Assembly (NCBI RefSeq): GCF_019931755.1 | Contig: NZ_CP082918.1 | Span: forward strand, 1,344,001 to 1,408,000 | Direction: 5' to 3' | Source: Sutcliffiella horikoshii | GTDB lineage: Bacteria; Bacillota; Bacilli; Bacillales; Bacillaceae_I | DNA length: 64,000 bases | Shown here: piece after piece, positions 51,859 to 58,654 of the stretch | Layout of the letters: the number at the start of each line of letters is the position of its first letter | Numbering within the stretch: the first letter of the stretch is position 1 | The notes under the pieces: generated by a model | Database searches by the model: none | Seen by the model: the letters and a program-made list of their open reading frames with translations, nothing else | What the model was told of the DNA's origin: nothing | Position numbers and translations under genes: made by a program

Positions 51859-52083
51859 TCAGATAACCTCATTCTTGTATGTTTTAATTAAGGGGCGATA
51901 GGATAATATTCTATCTAACAGAAACGTTCTTTTTTGATTGCGCAGGTAACAGAATGCCGTCACATTATTTTTGTTTATATTAAACACGATTAAGGATCTT
52001 TGTGTGATGGAACCATTTTTGGACATATAGATTATTTCAATAGGTGTTCTTGAATTAATGTAACACTCGAGCGTTCGGCTCAT
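51859..52083 (-). CDS. Single WYL-domain protein under LexA-type control
   Basis: 73 residues from ATG 52083 (MSRTLECYINSRTPIEIIYMS) after AAGGAG. The whole chain is one WYL-like module: RTPIEIIYMSKNGSITQRSLIVF, AFCYLRNQKRTFLLDRILSYRPL. No helix-turn-helix domain is attached, unlike most WYL regulators. The promoter (TTGAAT, 18 nt, TATAAT) contains a LexA box between its elements, predicting DNA-damage induction. WYL domains bind ligands or single-stranded nucleic acid in other systems. Confidence 0.88.
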   Translation of the reverse strand: MSRTLECYINSRTPIEIIYMSKNGSITQRSLIVFNINKNNVTAFCYLRNQKRTFLLDRILSYRPLIKTYKNEVI

Positions 52084-52112
52084 TATTATCATCTCCTTAC
52101 CATTATTATATA

Positions 52113-52156
52113 CGAACATATGTTTTATATTCAATAAAAATACGAACGTATATTCT
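52113..52156. promoter_or_regulatory. Two LexA (DinR) boxes between the WYL gene and a divergent membrane-protein gene
   Basis: CGAACATATGTTTT (52113-52126) and CGAACGTATATTCT (52143-52156) fit CGAAC-N4-GTTCG with two or three mismatches. The first lies between the -35 TTGAAT and -10 TATAAT of the WYL gene on the minus strand; the second is 30 bp upstream. Confidence 0.75.
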
Positions 52157-52213
52157 GGTTGTTTTTTGGGGAGTAAGGAATATACTTGAAATATAAGAAA
52201 GGAAGGTGATTTT

Positions 52214-52525
52214 GTGAAACCATCTACTACATTAAAGTGGGTTACAGGCGGAATGGAGGCTTTTTTGGCTATTCCTGTGCTTGGAGGTCTGACTGTGATG
52301 GGGTTTGGTTATTCTCCATTGGGACTTATGTTGATTTTACATATCATTACGCTGGTGTTTAGTGCGAAAGAAGGGCAGAAGTTTCACGGTAGTATTTGGG
52401 GAATTGTTGCGTCTTGTTTAGGATGGGTCCCTTTTGTGGGTTGGGCTTTACACACTATAACAGCTATAATCCTGATGATTGATGCTTTTGCTTCGGGAAG
52501 AAAAGAAAAAGGTATGCAAGTGTAA
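52214..52525 (+). CDS. Small three-to-four-helix membrane protein, uncharacterised
   Basis: 103 residues from GTG 52214 after GGAAGGTG. Helices at about 9-30, 33-50, 58-80 and 82-95, with a charged tail (SGRKEKGMQV). Family not recalled. It is divergent from the LexA-boxed WYL gene, whose second LexA box lies 58 bp upstream of this start, so damage regulation is possible. Confidence 0.8.
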   Translation: MKPSTTLKWVTGGMEAFLAIPVLGGLTVMGFGYSPLGLMLILHIITLVFSAKEGQKFHGSIWGIVASCLGWVPFVGWALHTITAIILMIDAFASGRKEKGMQV

Positions 52526-52569
52526 CCGTTCCGAGTTTGGGGCGGTTTTAATTTTCGAATTGGTTAAAC

Positions 52570-52700
52570 GCCGCTGTGGATTACCGCAAATGGCTTCGCT
52601 TTCCTAGGGGCGGTGCTAGAGCCTCCTCGCTCCGCTGCGGGGTCTCAAGCTACCGCTATCTCCCTCAGGAGTCTCCGCCTTTTGCTCCAATCCCCAGCTA
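52570..52700 (-). repeat. Structured intergenic repeat, copy 6 (inverted)
   Basis: Same core; outer arms GCTGTGGATT / AATCCCCAGC (one mismatch). Confidence 0.85.
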
Positions 52701-52756
52701 TAAATCCCCCTGATATTTCGTTTAACTTATATGAAGTTTAGTTTTGTAAAATTTTC

Positions 52757-52785
52757 TTTACAAACAAGTGTGGACTATCTATAAT
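52757..52785 (+). promoter_or_regulatory. Promoter of tRNA-Val
   Basis: TTTACA (52757-52762), 17-nt spacer, TATAAT (52780-52785), 21 nt before the tRNA 5' end. Confidence 0.85.
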
Positions 52786-52806
52786 AATATTTACAGTCGA
52801 ATATGA

Positions 52807-52878
52807 GATCTGATAGTTCAGCGGGAGAATACTACCTTGACAGGGTAGGGGTCGGGGGTTCGAATCCCTCTCAGATCA
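52807..52878 (+). tRNA. tRNA-Val (GAC)
   Basis: Cloverleaf of 72 nt without the 3' CCA: acceptor GATCTGA/TCAGATC (7 perfect bp), D stem GTTC/GAAT with a short seven-base loop, anticodon stem CTACC/GGTAG with loop TTGACAG (anticodon GAC), five-base variable loop, T stem GGGGG/CCCTC with TTCGAAT, discriminator A. An isolated single-tRNA unit with its own promoter and terminator, so it is likely functional. Confidence 0.93.
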
Positions 52879-52882
52879 TCTA

Positions 52883-52923
52883 AAAAGCTCCACTCTTTCT
52901 ATATAAAGGGTGGGGCTTTTTCT
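52883..52923 (+). terminator. Terminator of tRNA-Val
   Basis: Stem AAAAAGC-CCAC-CTTT / AAAG-GTGG-GCTTTTT followed by T. Confidence 0.9.
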
Positions 52924-52986
52924 TATTTTACTTCTATGCTCTATTACTCTATTAAAATGGTCAAATCTCTTAATTCATTCGTCTAT

Positions 52987-53013
52987 ACATTGAAAAATGC
53001 TAGACATACTATG
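52987..53013 (+). promoter_or_regulatory. Sigma-K-like promoter of the DUF11 protein gene
   Basis: AC (52987-52988), 16-nt spacer, CATACTATG (53005-53013). Confidence 0.5.
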
Positions 53014-53042
53014 TAGAAACTAATGTTAAAGGAGATGTTTAA

Positions 53043-54560
53043 ATGGCAGATATATGTCAAAATTGTAACTGTTCCCCGTATCAAAACCTTTGTGTCTGTG
53101 CCACCCAAAACGGGATCACGGTCATACAACCCGCATGTCAAACGCTTCCGGATGGAAGCACCGCTAGTAACCCTTGTTTCAGGCCATCGCCAGAAAACCG
53201 TTCTTATTGGTCTTATAAATTCTCGACTGATAATGCAATGGCTACTAGAGGGATTAGTAGTTTTGTGATTCCTGTATGTCAAAACATACCGGCAAATACG
53301 ATAATAGTAAGTGAAAAGGTTGATGGGTGTGGGACCTTTACCTCCGTACCGTTCACCATCAGTCCTACAGATCCGAACTATGGTCCTGCGCCAACAGGTT
53401 TCAATTGGTTGAAGGTGGAATCGAATAACCGTTTCGATAAGGGTGTCACGGTTGAATACCGCTTGGAAATTGTGGGGAACTACCCTAATGGTACACAAGG
53501 AATTAGAGTAAGAGCAGCAAATGTGAACTACACGTTTGCTTGTGATGGGTGTTATATTGTTCCTCAATGTCCTGCTCCAGGTCAATTGATTGTCAATAAA
53601 AGTTGTGAAGAAATATTTGATGGTAATACGGTAAGACTTGCGTTTCAAATTACAGTAACAAATCCTGGGGGATCTCCTTTAGAAAATGTACAACTTACAG
53701 ATACCCTACTCTTTTCTCCGAATATTACGCTAGGGCCAATTACAATAAGCGATCCTAGCCTAAATGTAGACCGCTCAGTCCCAGGAAGAATTTTGATTAC
53801 CGGCAACTTAGGTACAATTGAGCCTGGTGGAGAAAGAGTTATTACGTATTCTCTACCTGTTACAGCGGTATCAGGACCTGGAGAATATTTGATTGACAAT
53901 AGAGCTAGTGTTGTATCAGGTACTTCTCAGGCATCAGACTTCTGTACGTTAAACCTTGATGTAGTCCAACTTTCTGCCGCTAAATGTTGTACAATCAATG
54001 GGAATCAAGTTACGTATCGCTTAACAGTAACAAATACACCAAACTCTCCGGGAACAAATGCACGAATTGTTGATACCTTAATGATTCCTACAGGATTAAC
54101 TGTTAGATTTTCATCTTTTGGCGGTTGCCAAGCAAGATTCCGTACTGGTGAAGAAGTGCCGTTGAATCAAGACATCACAGGTCAAAGAATGATTGACATC
54201 GTTTGTGATAATCTGGATATTCCTCAAGGAGGATCAGCTCACCGTGATATTCAACTAACTATTGTTTCGGCCTCTACTCAATCTGCGACAATTAATAATA
54301 CTTTGAACGCCGTCGACCCACTTGGTGGTCAAAACCAATTATTCTTGCCTACTCTAAATGTTCCTGTAAGTGTAGATACCGCTTATATAGCATCCATTAC
54401 CTGCTCCAACCCTTGTCCAAATAACATCAATCCAGATAATGGTCAATTCTTTACTGCACCAAGTACAATGAACGCTGCTAGTCAGTCCGATTGTGGATGT
54501 GGAGGAGGATTAACTAGTTCTAATCCTACAAGAAGGTATAATTGGAAATCGGAACTGTAG
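53043..54560 (+). CDS. Large Cys-rich DUF11-repeat protein, predicted spore-surface protein
   Basis: 505 residues, no signal peptide, no sortase motif, no membrane helix. The first ~60 residues are Cys-rich (MADICQNCNCSPYQNLCVCA). Residues 60-180 form a beta-rich domain. Two DUF11-like beta-sandwich repeats follow: about 183-300 (LIVNKSCEEIFDGNTVRLAF) and 315-450 (CTINGNQVTYRLTVTNTPNSPG). The C-terminus has SDCGCGGGL. Such proteins without export signals in a sporeformer are usually assembled onto the spore from the mother cell; a sigma-K-like promoter fits that. No named family for the full architecture. Confidence 0.85.
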   Translation: MADICQNCNCSPYQNLCVCATQNGITVIQPACQTLPDGSTASNPCFRPSPENRSYWSYKFSTDNAMATRGISSFVIPVCQNIPANTIIVSEKVDGCGTFTSVPFTISPTDPNYGPAPTGFNWLKVESNNRFDKGVTVEYRLEIVGNYPNGTQGIRVRAANVNYTFACDGCYIVPQCPAPGQLIVNKSCEEIFDGNTVRLAFQITVTNPGGSPLENVQLTDTLLFSPNITLGPITISDPSLNVDRSVPGRILITGNLGTIEPGGERVITYSLPVTAVSGPGEYLIDNRASVVSGTSQASDFCTLNLDVVQLSAAKCCTINGNQVTYRLTVTNTPNSPGTNARIVDTLMIPTGLTVRFSSFGGCQARFRTGEEVPLNQDITGQRMIDIVCDNLDIPQGGSAHRDIQLTIVSASTQSATINNTLNAVDPLGGQNQLFLPTLNVPVSVDTAYIASITCSNPCPNNINPDNGQFFTAPSTMNAASQSDCGCGGGLTSSNPTRRYNWKSEL

Positions 54561-54577
54561 TAGTTAGTAAAATTGTG

Positions 54578-54610
54578 AAGCGCATTCTCATGCAGAATGT
54601 GCTTTTTTAC
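54578..54610 (+). terminator. Terminator of the DUF11 gene
   Basis: Stem AAGC-CATTCT / AGAATG-GCTT with T6. Confidence 0.88.
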
Positions 54611-54624
54611 GTAAAACAAGAATG

Positions 54625-54651
54625 TTGACATTATACCTAAGGGGGTATAAT
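54625..54651 (+). promoter_or_regulatory. Promoter with CsoR/CstR-type operator
   Basis: TTGACA (54625-54630) and TATAAT (54646-54651) with a 15-nt spacer. Filling the spacer is TTATACC-TAAGGG-GGTATAA (54631-54650), a perfect seven-bp inverted repeat of the kind bound by CsoR-family repressors (core ATACC...GGTAT). Confidence 0.7.
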
Positions 54652-54689
54652 ATAAAGAAACAAATGAACCGTATTGGAGGAGATGGTTG

Positions 54690-55046
54690 TTGGTCATTTC
54701 TATTGCTTTGATATTCATATTAATTTCCGTTTACTTTTATAATAGATATGTTCCTGTTTTAGGTGTTCCTTGTGTGAAAAACATAGAACTTACCAGCCCT
54801 GCAAAAGTTGTTGATGTTAGGGATTATAATTATGTGGAAGAGCCTGTTCCTGTAGCGGTGAATATTCCTGTTGCTTATCTGCAACGGAACTATCAACAAT
54901 TTAAAGAGGAAAAAGTAATAGTCCTTGCATCTAGCCATCTTGAAAAAAACATTAGTGTGCGTTACTTAAAGAAAAAAGGTATTGAAGTGATTGGATACAG
55001 AGTGATCGGGAACAACTGTAAGTGCCCGAAATTAAAAATGGTATAA
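54690..55046 (+). CDS. Membrane-anchored rhodanese-like protein lacking the catalytic Cys
   Basis: 118 residues from TTG 54690 (MVISIALIFILISVYFYNRY) after GGAGGAG; TTG 54687 is an alternative. One N-terminal membrane helix (about 2-18), then a rhodanese fold: AKVVDVRDYN at the start, VNIPVAYLQRNYQQFKEEKVIVLAS in the middle, and ISVRYLKKKGIEVIGYRVIG. Where active rhodaneses have Cys (CxxGxRS) this one has Ser in ASSHLEKN. A C-terminal CKCPK pair could bind metal or sulfur. The CsoR/CstR-type operator upstream fits a sulfur-transfer context. Confidence 0.82.
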   Translation: MVISIALIFILISVYFYNRYVPVLGVPCVKNIELTSPAKVVDVRDYNYVEEPVPVAVNIPVAYLQRNYQQFKEEKVIVLASSHLEKNISVRYLKKKGIEVIGYRVIGNNCKCPKLKMV

Positions 55047-55209
55047 GACGATGTTAGAACTAAGAAAATTATTTCCGGGTTTTTTATATTTTACAAGGCA
55101 GGCGGGCTAGTTAATCGCTTGTCTATTTTTTGTCATGTGAGGAATTGACACAATCATTTTCTATTAGTATGAATATACTTTTAATAGATTAATAGAGGAG
55201 GTGAGAGTC

Positions 55210-55386
55210 GTGGGAGTTTTGTATGTAGAATGCAAGGTGTGCTGCGAAGTAAAGTGTAAATGCTATCTTCGTCATAGTAGACCTGCTATGGACAATGCGG
55301 TTTCACCGATGGAAGATGCGGCGCGTGGCAAGAAAAAATGCGGCTGTAGTGCTGGCGCATCCCGCTATTACAAGTACAATGATTAA
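55210..55386 (+). CDS. Cys-rich MGxxYVExC miniprotein (58 aa)
   Basis: 58 residues from GTG 55210 after AGGAGG. The head MGVLYVECKVCCEVKCKCY has six cysteines in the first 18 residues; the tail has KKKCGCSAGASRYYKYND. It shares the MGxxYVExC start with 55513 and 29832. Small, Cys/Lys/Tyr-rich: coat-type composition. A terminator at 55400 follows. Confidence 0.85.
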   Translation: MGVLYVECKVCCEVKCKCYLRHSRPAMDNAVSPMEDAARGKKKCGCSAGASRYYKYND

Positions 55387-55399
55387 ATGCTAGTGAGAG

Positions 55400-55436
55400 A
55401 ATAGACGGGCGGTAAATGCGCTCGTCTATTTTTTCG
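55400..55436 (+). terminator. Terminator of the 58-aa Cys-rich gene
   Basis: Stem AATAGACG / CGTCTATT with T6. Confidence 0.88.
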
Positions 55437-55512
55437 TTTTAGTAGAAATGTACAAGCGTAATCTAGCGTTTTTCATACTATATAGTAGCTCAAAAAATAG
55501 GAGGTGAAAATT

Positions 55513-55980
55513 TTGGGAATAGTTTATGTGGAATGTTGTGAGAGAAAGTGTTGTTGTTGCTGTGATAAGAAGGATAAGTGTCCGAATCCAGTGAGAAGAA
55601 ATGAGTCGGCGGTTTGTGGAGGTTTAAGGTCAATGCTTGCTATGCAAGGTGCTGTATATGTTCCTTTAGCGAATCTAACTTTTGTATTCACCAATACTAC
55701 TTTAAGGTATGATTCCGGCTACTGTCCAACATTATTTGCAGGTTACAGAACGCCAACTGTGGCTGAGTTGCAATCAATTGTAACTAGTTTAACATCAACA
55801 GGGGCTATCGGTGGAACGCCTCTTTGTCCAATGGTTGTGTGGGCATTAAATGGAACAGAACCAGTTCTAGTGGAGGTTGTACCTGCACTTGGGACGGTCG
55901 AAGTCCTGAGAACCCCTTCTTTACGTTGTAAGGCATACCGTATCTGTGTAACGACAACTCTTCCACCTAATGGTTTATAA
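55513..55980 (+). CDS. Cys-rich MGxxYVExC protein with C-terminal domain (155 aa)
   Basis: 155 residues from TTG 55513 after AGGAGG. Head MGIVYVECCERKCCCCCDKK: eight Cys within 17 residues. From about 38 a beta-rich domain of unknown type (GAVYVPLANLTFVFTNTT; LCPMVVWALNGTEPVLVEVV). CATACTATA about 30 nt upstream resembles a sigma-K -10 but lacks a spaced AC. Predicted spore-surface protein. Confidence 0.82.
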   Translation: MGIVYVECCERKCCCCCDKKDKCPNPVRRNESAVCGGLRSMLAMQGAVYVPLANLTFVFTNTTLRYDSGYCPTLFAGYRTPTVAELQSIVTSLTSTGAIGGTPLCPMVVWALNGTEPVLVEVVPALGTVEVLRTPSLRCKAYRICVTTTLPPNGL

Positions 55981-55995
55981 CCTTAGAGCTTTTTC

Positions 55996-56028
55996 AGAAG
56001 GATATCAATAATATCCTTCTCTTTTACA
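55996..56028 (+). terminator. Terminator after the 155-aa Cys-rich gene
   Basis: Stem AGAAGGATAT / ATATCCTTCT then CTTTT. Confidence 0.85.
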
Positions 56029-56092
56029 TAATTATCCTCCAAATGACCAAACTAATTTTAACAACGCTCTGAAAGGCAGGTCCACTCCAACA

Positions 56093-57097
56093 ATGGAAAA
56101 TTCCCATAACCATATACGACTCACTTCTGCAGAAATTGGGCATTTGTGGAGCAGTTATTTGTTTGAAACGTCCGTTCATCATATGTTCCGATACTTCCTG
56201 GTACATGTGGATGATCCAGATATTGAGAGATTTGTGGAGCAATGTCTGCGAACATCCAAACGACATGTACACAGATATATGGATATTTTTAAGAAAGAAC
56301 AATTTCCTGTTCCGAGAGGTATTACTTCTGAAGATATCAATACAAAAGCTCCCCGGCTTTTTTCGGATGTTTTTTATCTTCATTACATTGATGGAATGGC
56401 AAAGTTTGCGCTGAACGGATTCGCGCTGGCGGTCGCGGAAGTTTCTCGTAAGGATGTCAGGGAAGTGTTTCACCTGCATATTGATGCTCTCCAAGAAATA
56501 ACGGAGATGGGGAAGAGGTTGCTATTAGAGAAGGGGCTTTATTCTAGACCCCCGTATATTACAACGCCGAAACAGGTCGATTTTGTGGAAAGTGGTCATT
56601 TTTTTGCTGGATTTACTATTGATAAGCGTCCGTTGACTGTATTTGAGATGAACCAGCTTTTTCAAAATGTACGTTCCAACTCCCTGGGGAAAGCACTGTT
56701 AAAAGGATTTATGCAAGTTACGGATGATAAAAAGCTTTGCGCTTATTTTGAAAAAGGGAAAAGCTTGGCCAATAAGTATGTAACGACGTTTTCTACCATA
56801 CTTTTGAAAGAGGATTGTAATGTACCTTCCACCTATGGAAGTGAAGTGCTGGATTCTTCTGTTTCTCCTTTTTCAAACCGTTTTATGCTCAATCATGTGA
56901 CACATCTGATTTCATATGGAACTGCAAATTACGGGTTGTCGATGGCGTTAAGTCCGCGCAAAGATCTAGCTTTAATGTACTTGAAGGTGATAGGTGAAGT
57001 GATGACATATGCTGGTGATGGTGCGAAACTTCTATTGAAGCATGGCTGGTTGGAACAACCTCCTACTAAATCGGATCCAAAGAATTGTAAAGATTAA
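56093..57097 (+). CDS. DUF3231 protein (ferritin-like helical duplication)
   Basis: 334 residues, nearly all helix, formed by two similar halves (about 5-165: LTSAEIGHLWSSYLFETSVHHMFRYF; about 170-325: VDFVESGHFFAGFTIDKRPLTVFEMNQL). His and Glu residues are scattered as in ferritin-like bundles, but I cannot identify metal ligands with confidence. DUF3231 proteins are common in Bacillus, some sporulation-linked. The ribosome site is weak (AAAGGCAGG, long spacing), so the start is less certain. Confidence 0.85.
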   Translation: MENSHNHIRLTSAEIGHLWSSYLFETSVHHMFRYFLVHVDDPDIERFVEQCLRTSKRHVHRYMDIFKKEQFPVPRGITSEDINTKAPRLFSDVFYLHYIDGMAKFALNGFALAVAEVSRKDVREVFHLHIDALQEITEMGKRLLLEKGLYSRPPYITTPKQVDFVESGHFFAGFTIDKRPLTVFEMNQLFQNVRSNSLGKALLKGFMQVTDDKKLCAYFEKGKSLANKYVTTFSTILLKEDCNVPSTYGSEVLDSSVSPFSNRFMLNHVTHLISYGTANYGLSMALSPRKDLALMYLKVIGEVMTYAGDGAKLLLKHGWLEQPPTKSDPKNCKD

Positions 57098-57128
57098 AAA
57101 AGAGCCTTCCCGAACGGAAAGTCTCTAT
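57098..57128 (-). terminator. Terminator of the CHY zinc-finger gene
   Basis: Stem AGAG-CTTCC / GGAAG-CTCT overlapping the stop, followed on the minus strand by T6. Confidence 0.75.
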
Positions 57129-57445
57129 TTCTCAAAATATAGATGATAGTGAAGTTGGCAACCGGGGTTGAAAGCTGCCTTACATGTCAGGCAAATCGAT
57201 TGGCTGTTTAAATACTCGTTAATCGTCAGTTCATTTTTGCAGTTTCCACAAAGAATTGCTTTAGTATGAAACTTGTCTTTTGGCCATAAGGTTATAGGGT
57301 GATCTGCATGTTCTTCATGACATTGGTAGCAAGGGTAGTAATCTCTGCAGCAATGAAACTTAATGGCAATGATATCTTTTTCTGAATGATAATGAGTGCA
57401 TCGTGTGAAACTATCAACGGTTGCGCCGAGTACTTTAACAGTCAA
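57125..57445 (-). CDS. CHY zinc-finger protein
   Basis: About 106 residues. Zinc-binding Cys/His clusters: CTHYHSEKDIIAIKFHCCRDYYPCYQCHEE, then CGNCKNEL and CLTCKAAFNPGCQLH, i.e. a full CHY zinc finger as in yeast Hot13 (a factor in mitochondrial disulfide relay). The start is a choice between ATG 57454, directly abutting AAGGGG, and TTG 57445 with eight-base spacing; the latter is preferred. Bacterial function unknown; redox or metal handling is possible. Confidence 0.85.
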   Translation of the reverse strand: MTVKVLGATVDSFTRCTHYHSEKDIIAIKFHCCRDYYPCYQCHEEHADHPITLWPKDKFHTKAILCGNCKNELTINEYLNSQSICLTCKAAFNPGCQLHYHLYFEK

Positions 57446-57471
57446 TCCATCCATCCCCTTATTTCATGAAA

Positions 57472-57993
57472 TTAGTTAGGTTGCCAAACGATTTCGCCGG
57501 ACTTTGTTTCTTTATCTATTTCCACTTGAAAATCATGTTTTTCATAGAAATGAACGAGACGGTCTACGTGGTCCCAATCACGCTTTGCGATGTCCCCTGT
57601 TATGCAATGGATATTCTGATCTTTAGCGACTTCCTTAAGATAATTCATGCAGATAGAGCCATATCCTTTGTTTTCGGGTCCCTTTATATCACCTATAAAA
57701 ATGGTATCATCCTTTTTGTAAGTAGCCTGTATGGAGAAATCCCACTGGCCGCGATAGGCGGTTTCGCAATCGTTAAGCATGATCTTGCAGGAGTTATTGT
57801 CGTAATTTGTGTAAACGACAACCCAGTTATCATCTTTCGTTTGATCAATGCCGATCACTTGCCACTTTTTGGCGATTTCTTTCATGTTTTCTTTCATGCG
57901 GAACATTTGGAATTCCAAATCGTCTAGTTCCTGTTTGATTTCTTCTTTATCTCTTGTCTCTTCTTCGGCCATGAATAAGCTTGTGAAAGACAT
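57472..57993 (-). CDS. GNAT-like protein with N-terminal coiled coil
   Basis: 173 residues from ATG 57993 after GGGGGAA. Residues 8-45 are a charged helix (EEETRDKEEIKQELDDLEFQ). The C-terminal part has FIGDIKGPENKGYGSICMNYLKEVA and DRLVHFYEKHDFQVE, an acetyltransferase-like pattern with an unusually weak acetyl-CoA loop. Substrate unknown. Confidence 0.8.
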   Translation of the reverse strand: MSFTSLFMAEEETRDKEEIKQELDDLEFQMFRMKENMKEIAKKWQVIGIDQTKDDNWVVVYTNYDNNSCKIMLNDCETAYRGQWDFSIQATYKKDDTIFIGDIKGPENKGYGSICMNYLKEVAKDQNIHCITGDIAKRDWDHVDRLVHFYEKHDFQVEIDKETKSGEIVWQPN

Positions 57994-58117
57994 CCAATTC
58001 CCCCTTGAAATCTATAAAAAAATCTACAAAGATAGTTATTTTCCGAGTGTAATTGACAATCAGCATATAATTATACAGGTGTTTTACAAAAGTTTCAAAT
58101 TACAGCGTGCAAAAATA

Positions 58118-58149
58118 AAAGCAAGTCATCACGAGGGACGACTTGCTTT
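58118..58149. terminator. Terminator of the orphan transcript
   Basis: Stem AAAGCAAGTC / GACTTGCTTT, T-rich on both strands. Confidence 0.88.
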
Positions 58150-58378
58150 CATTTTTTTATTCTAATAAAGGCGCTAATAATATGATGTATAGCGCAATTA
58201 GTAACTTGCTTCATCACAAGCATTATAAGTTGTCCAGCTACATGGACATGATTTATAAATGACATAAAAGTATTATATTCGTTTGCCGCGGTATAATTCC
58301 ATGGTAGTTTCCCTTACTTAAACAACGTAAGCCCTACCTCTCATACGTCCTTACGGCTCCTAGGCCGTGCCAGATCGA

Positions 58379-58453
58379 TTAAGCCTCTGTGAAAAAACTA
58401 TATGGAACGCCAGTGCATCCTTGTGACACATTGGTATTGCTTAAGAATGTCAT
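58379..58453 (-). CDS. 24-codon open frame inside the orphan transcript
   Basis: ATG at 58453 preceded by GGAAG at seven bases; encodes MTFLSNTNVSQGCTGV followed by PYSFFTEA and stop. Not hydrophobic enough for a membrane toxin; not similar to any leader peptide or pheromone I know. Could be a regulatory leader peptide, a secreted peptide or a chance frame. Confidence 0.4.
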   Translation of the reverse strand: MTFLSNTNVSQGCTGVPYSFFTEA

Positions 58454-58510
58454 AACGTTCTTCCTTTCTATATCAAGTTACTAATATGATGGGTGTGTAC
58501 CCAATCTCTT

Positions 58511-58538
58511 ATTATACAACAATTACTACCAAAGTCAA
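58511..58538 (-). promoter_or_regulatory. Promoter of the orphan transcript
   Basis: Minus strand TTGACT (58533-58538), 16-nt spacer, TATAAT (58511-58516): a near-consensus sigma-A promoter. Confidence 0.8.
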
Positions 58539-58654
58539 GTGTGTAAAATAAAACTCGATTTTTGTAGGAAAAATTTTTACAGAATTCTTTTGATATTTGG
58601 TAAAATAAAAAAAGATAAAGAGAAGCAGTTGAACAATTAATAGGGAGACTAGAT

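Larger units (their letters stand above)
58110..58504 (-). ncRNA. Orphan structured transcript with a 24-codon reading frame
   Basis: Minus-strand unit bounded by a strong promoter (58511-58538) and a ten-bp terminator (58118-58149). It holds a 24-codon frame near the 5' end and then ~230 nt of non-coding sequence with nested hairpins: ACGGC/GCCGT (58353-58368), and GGTAG enclosing CTTAC/GTAAG, closed by CTACC (58303-58338). I could not match it to RNase P, tmRNA, 6S, SRP, T-box or common riboswitches. Transcript ends are estimated from the sequence. Confidence 0.6.

Noticed and set aside
52983..53648. Minus-strand frame of 221 codons opposite the DUF11 gene
   Set aside because: Pure shadow of the plus-strand gene; no ribosome site and no homology pattern.
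57466..57927. Plus-strand frame of 153 codons opposite the GNAT-like gene
   Set aside because: Antisense shadow; the minus frame has a good ribosome site and acetyltransferase motifs.
58270..58320. T-box-like ACCGCGG in the orphan transcript
   Set aside because: The conserved AGGGTGGNACCGCG context and stem I features are absent, and no aminoacyl-tRNA synthetase or amino-acid gene follows.
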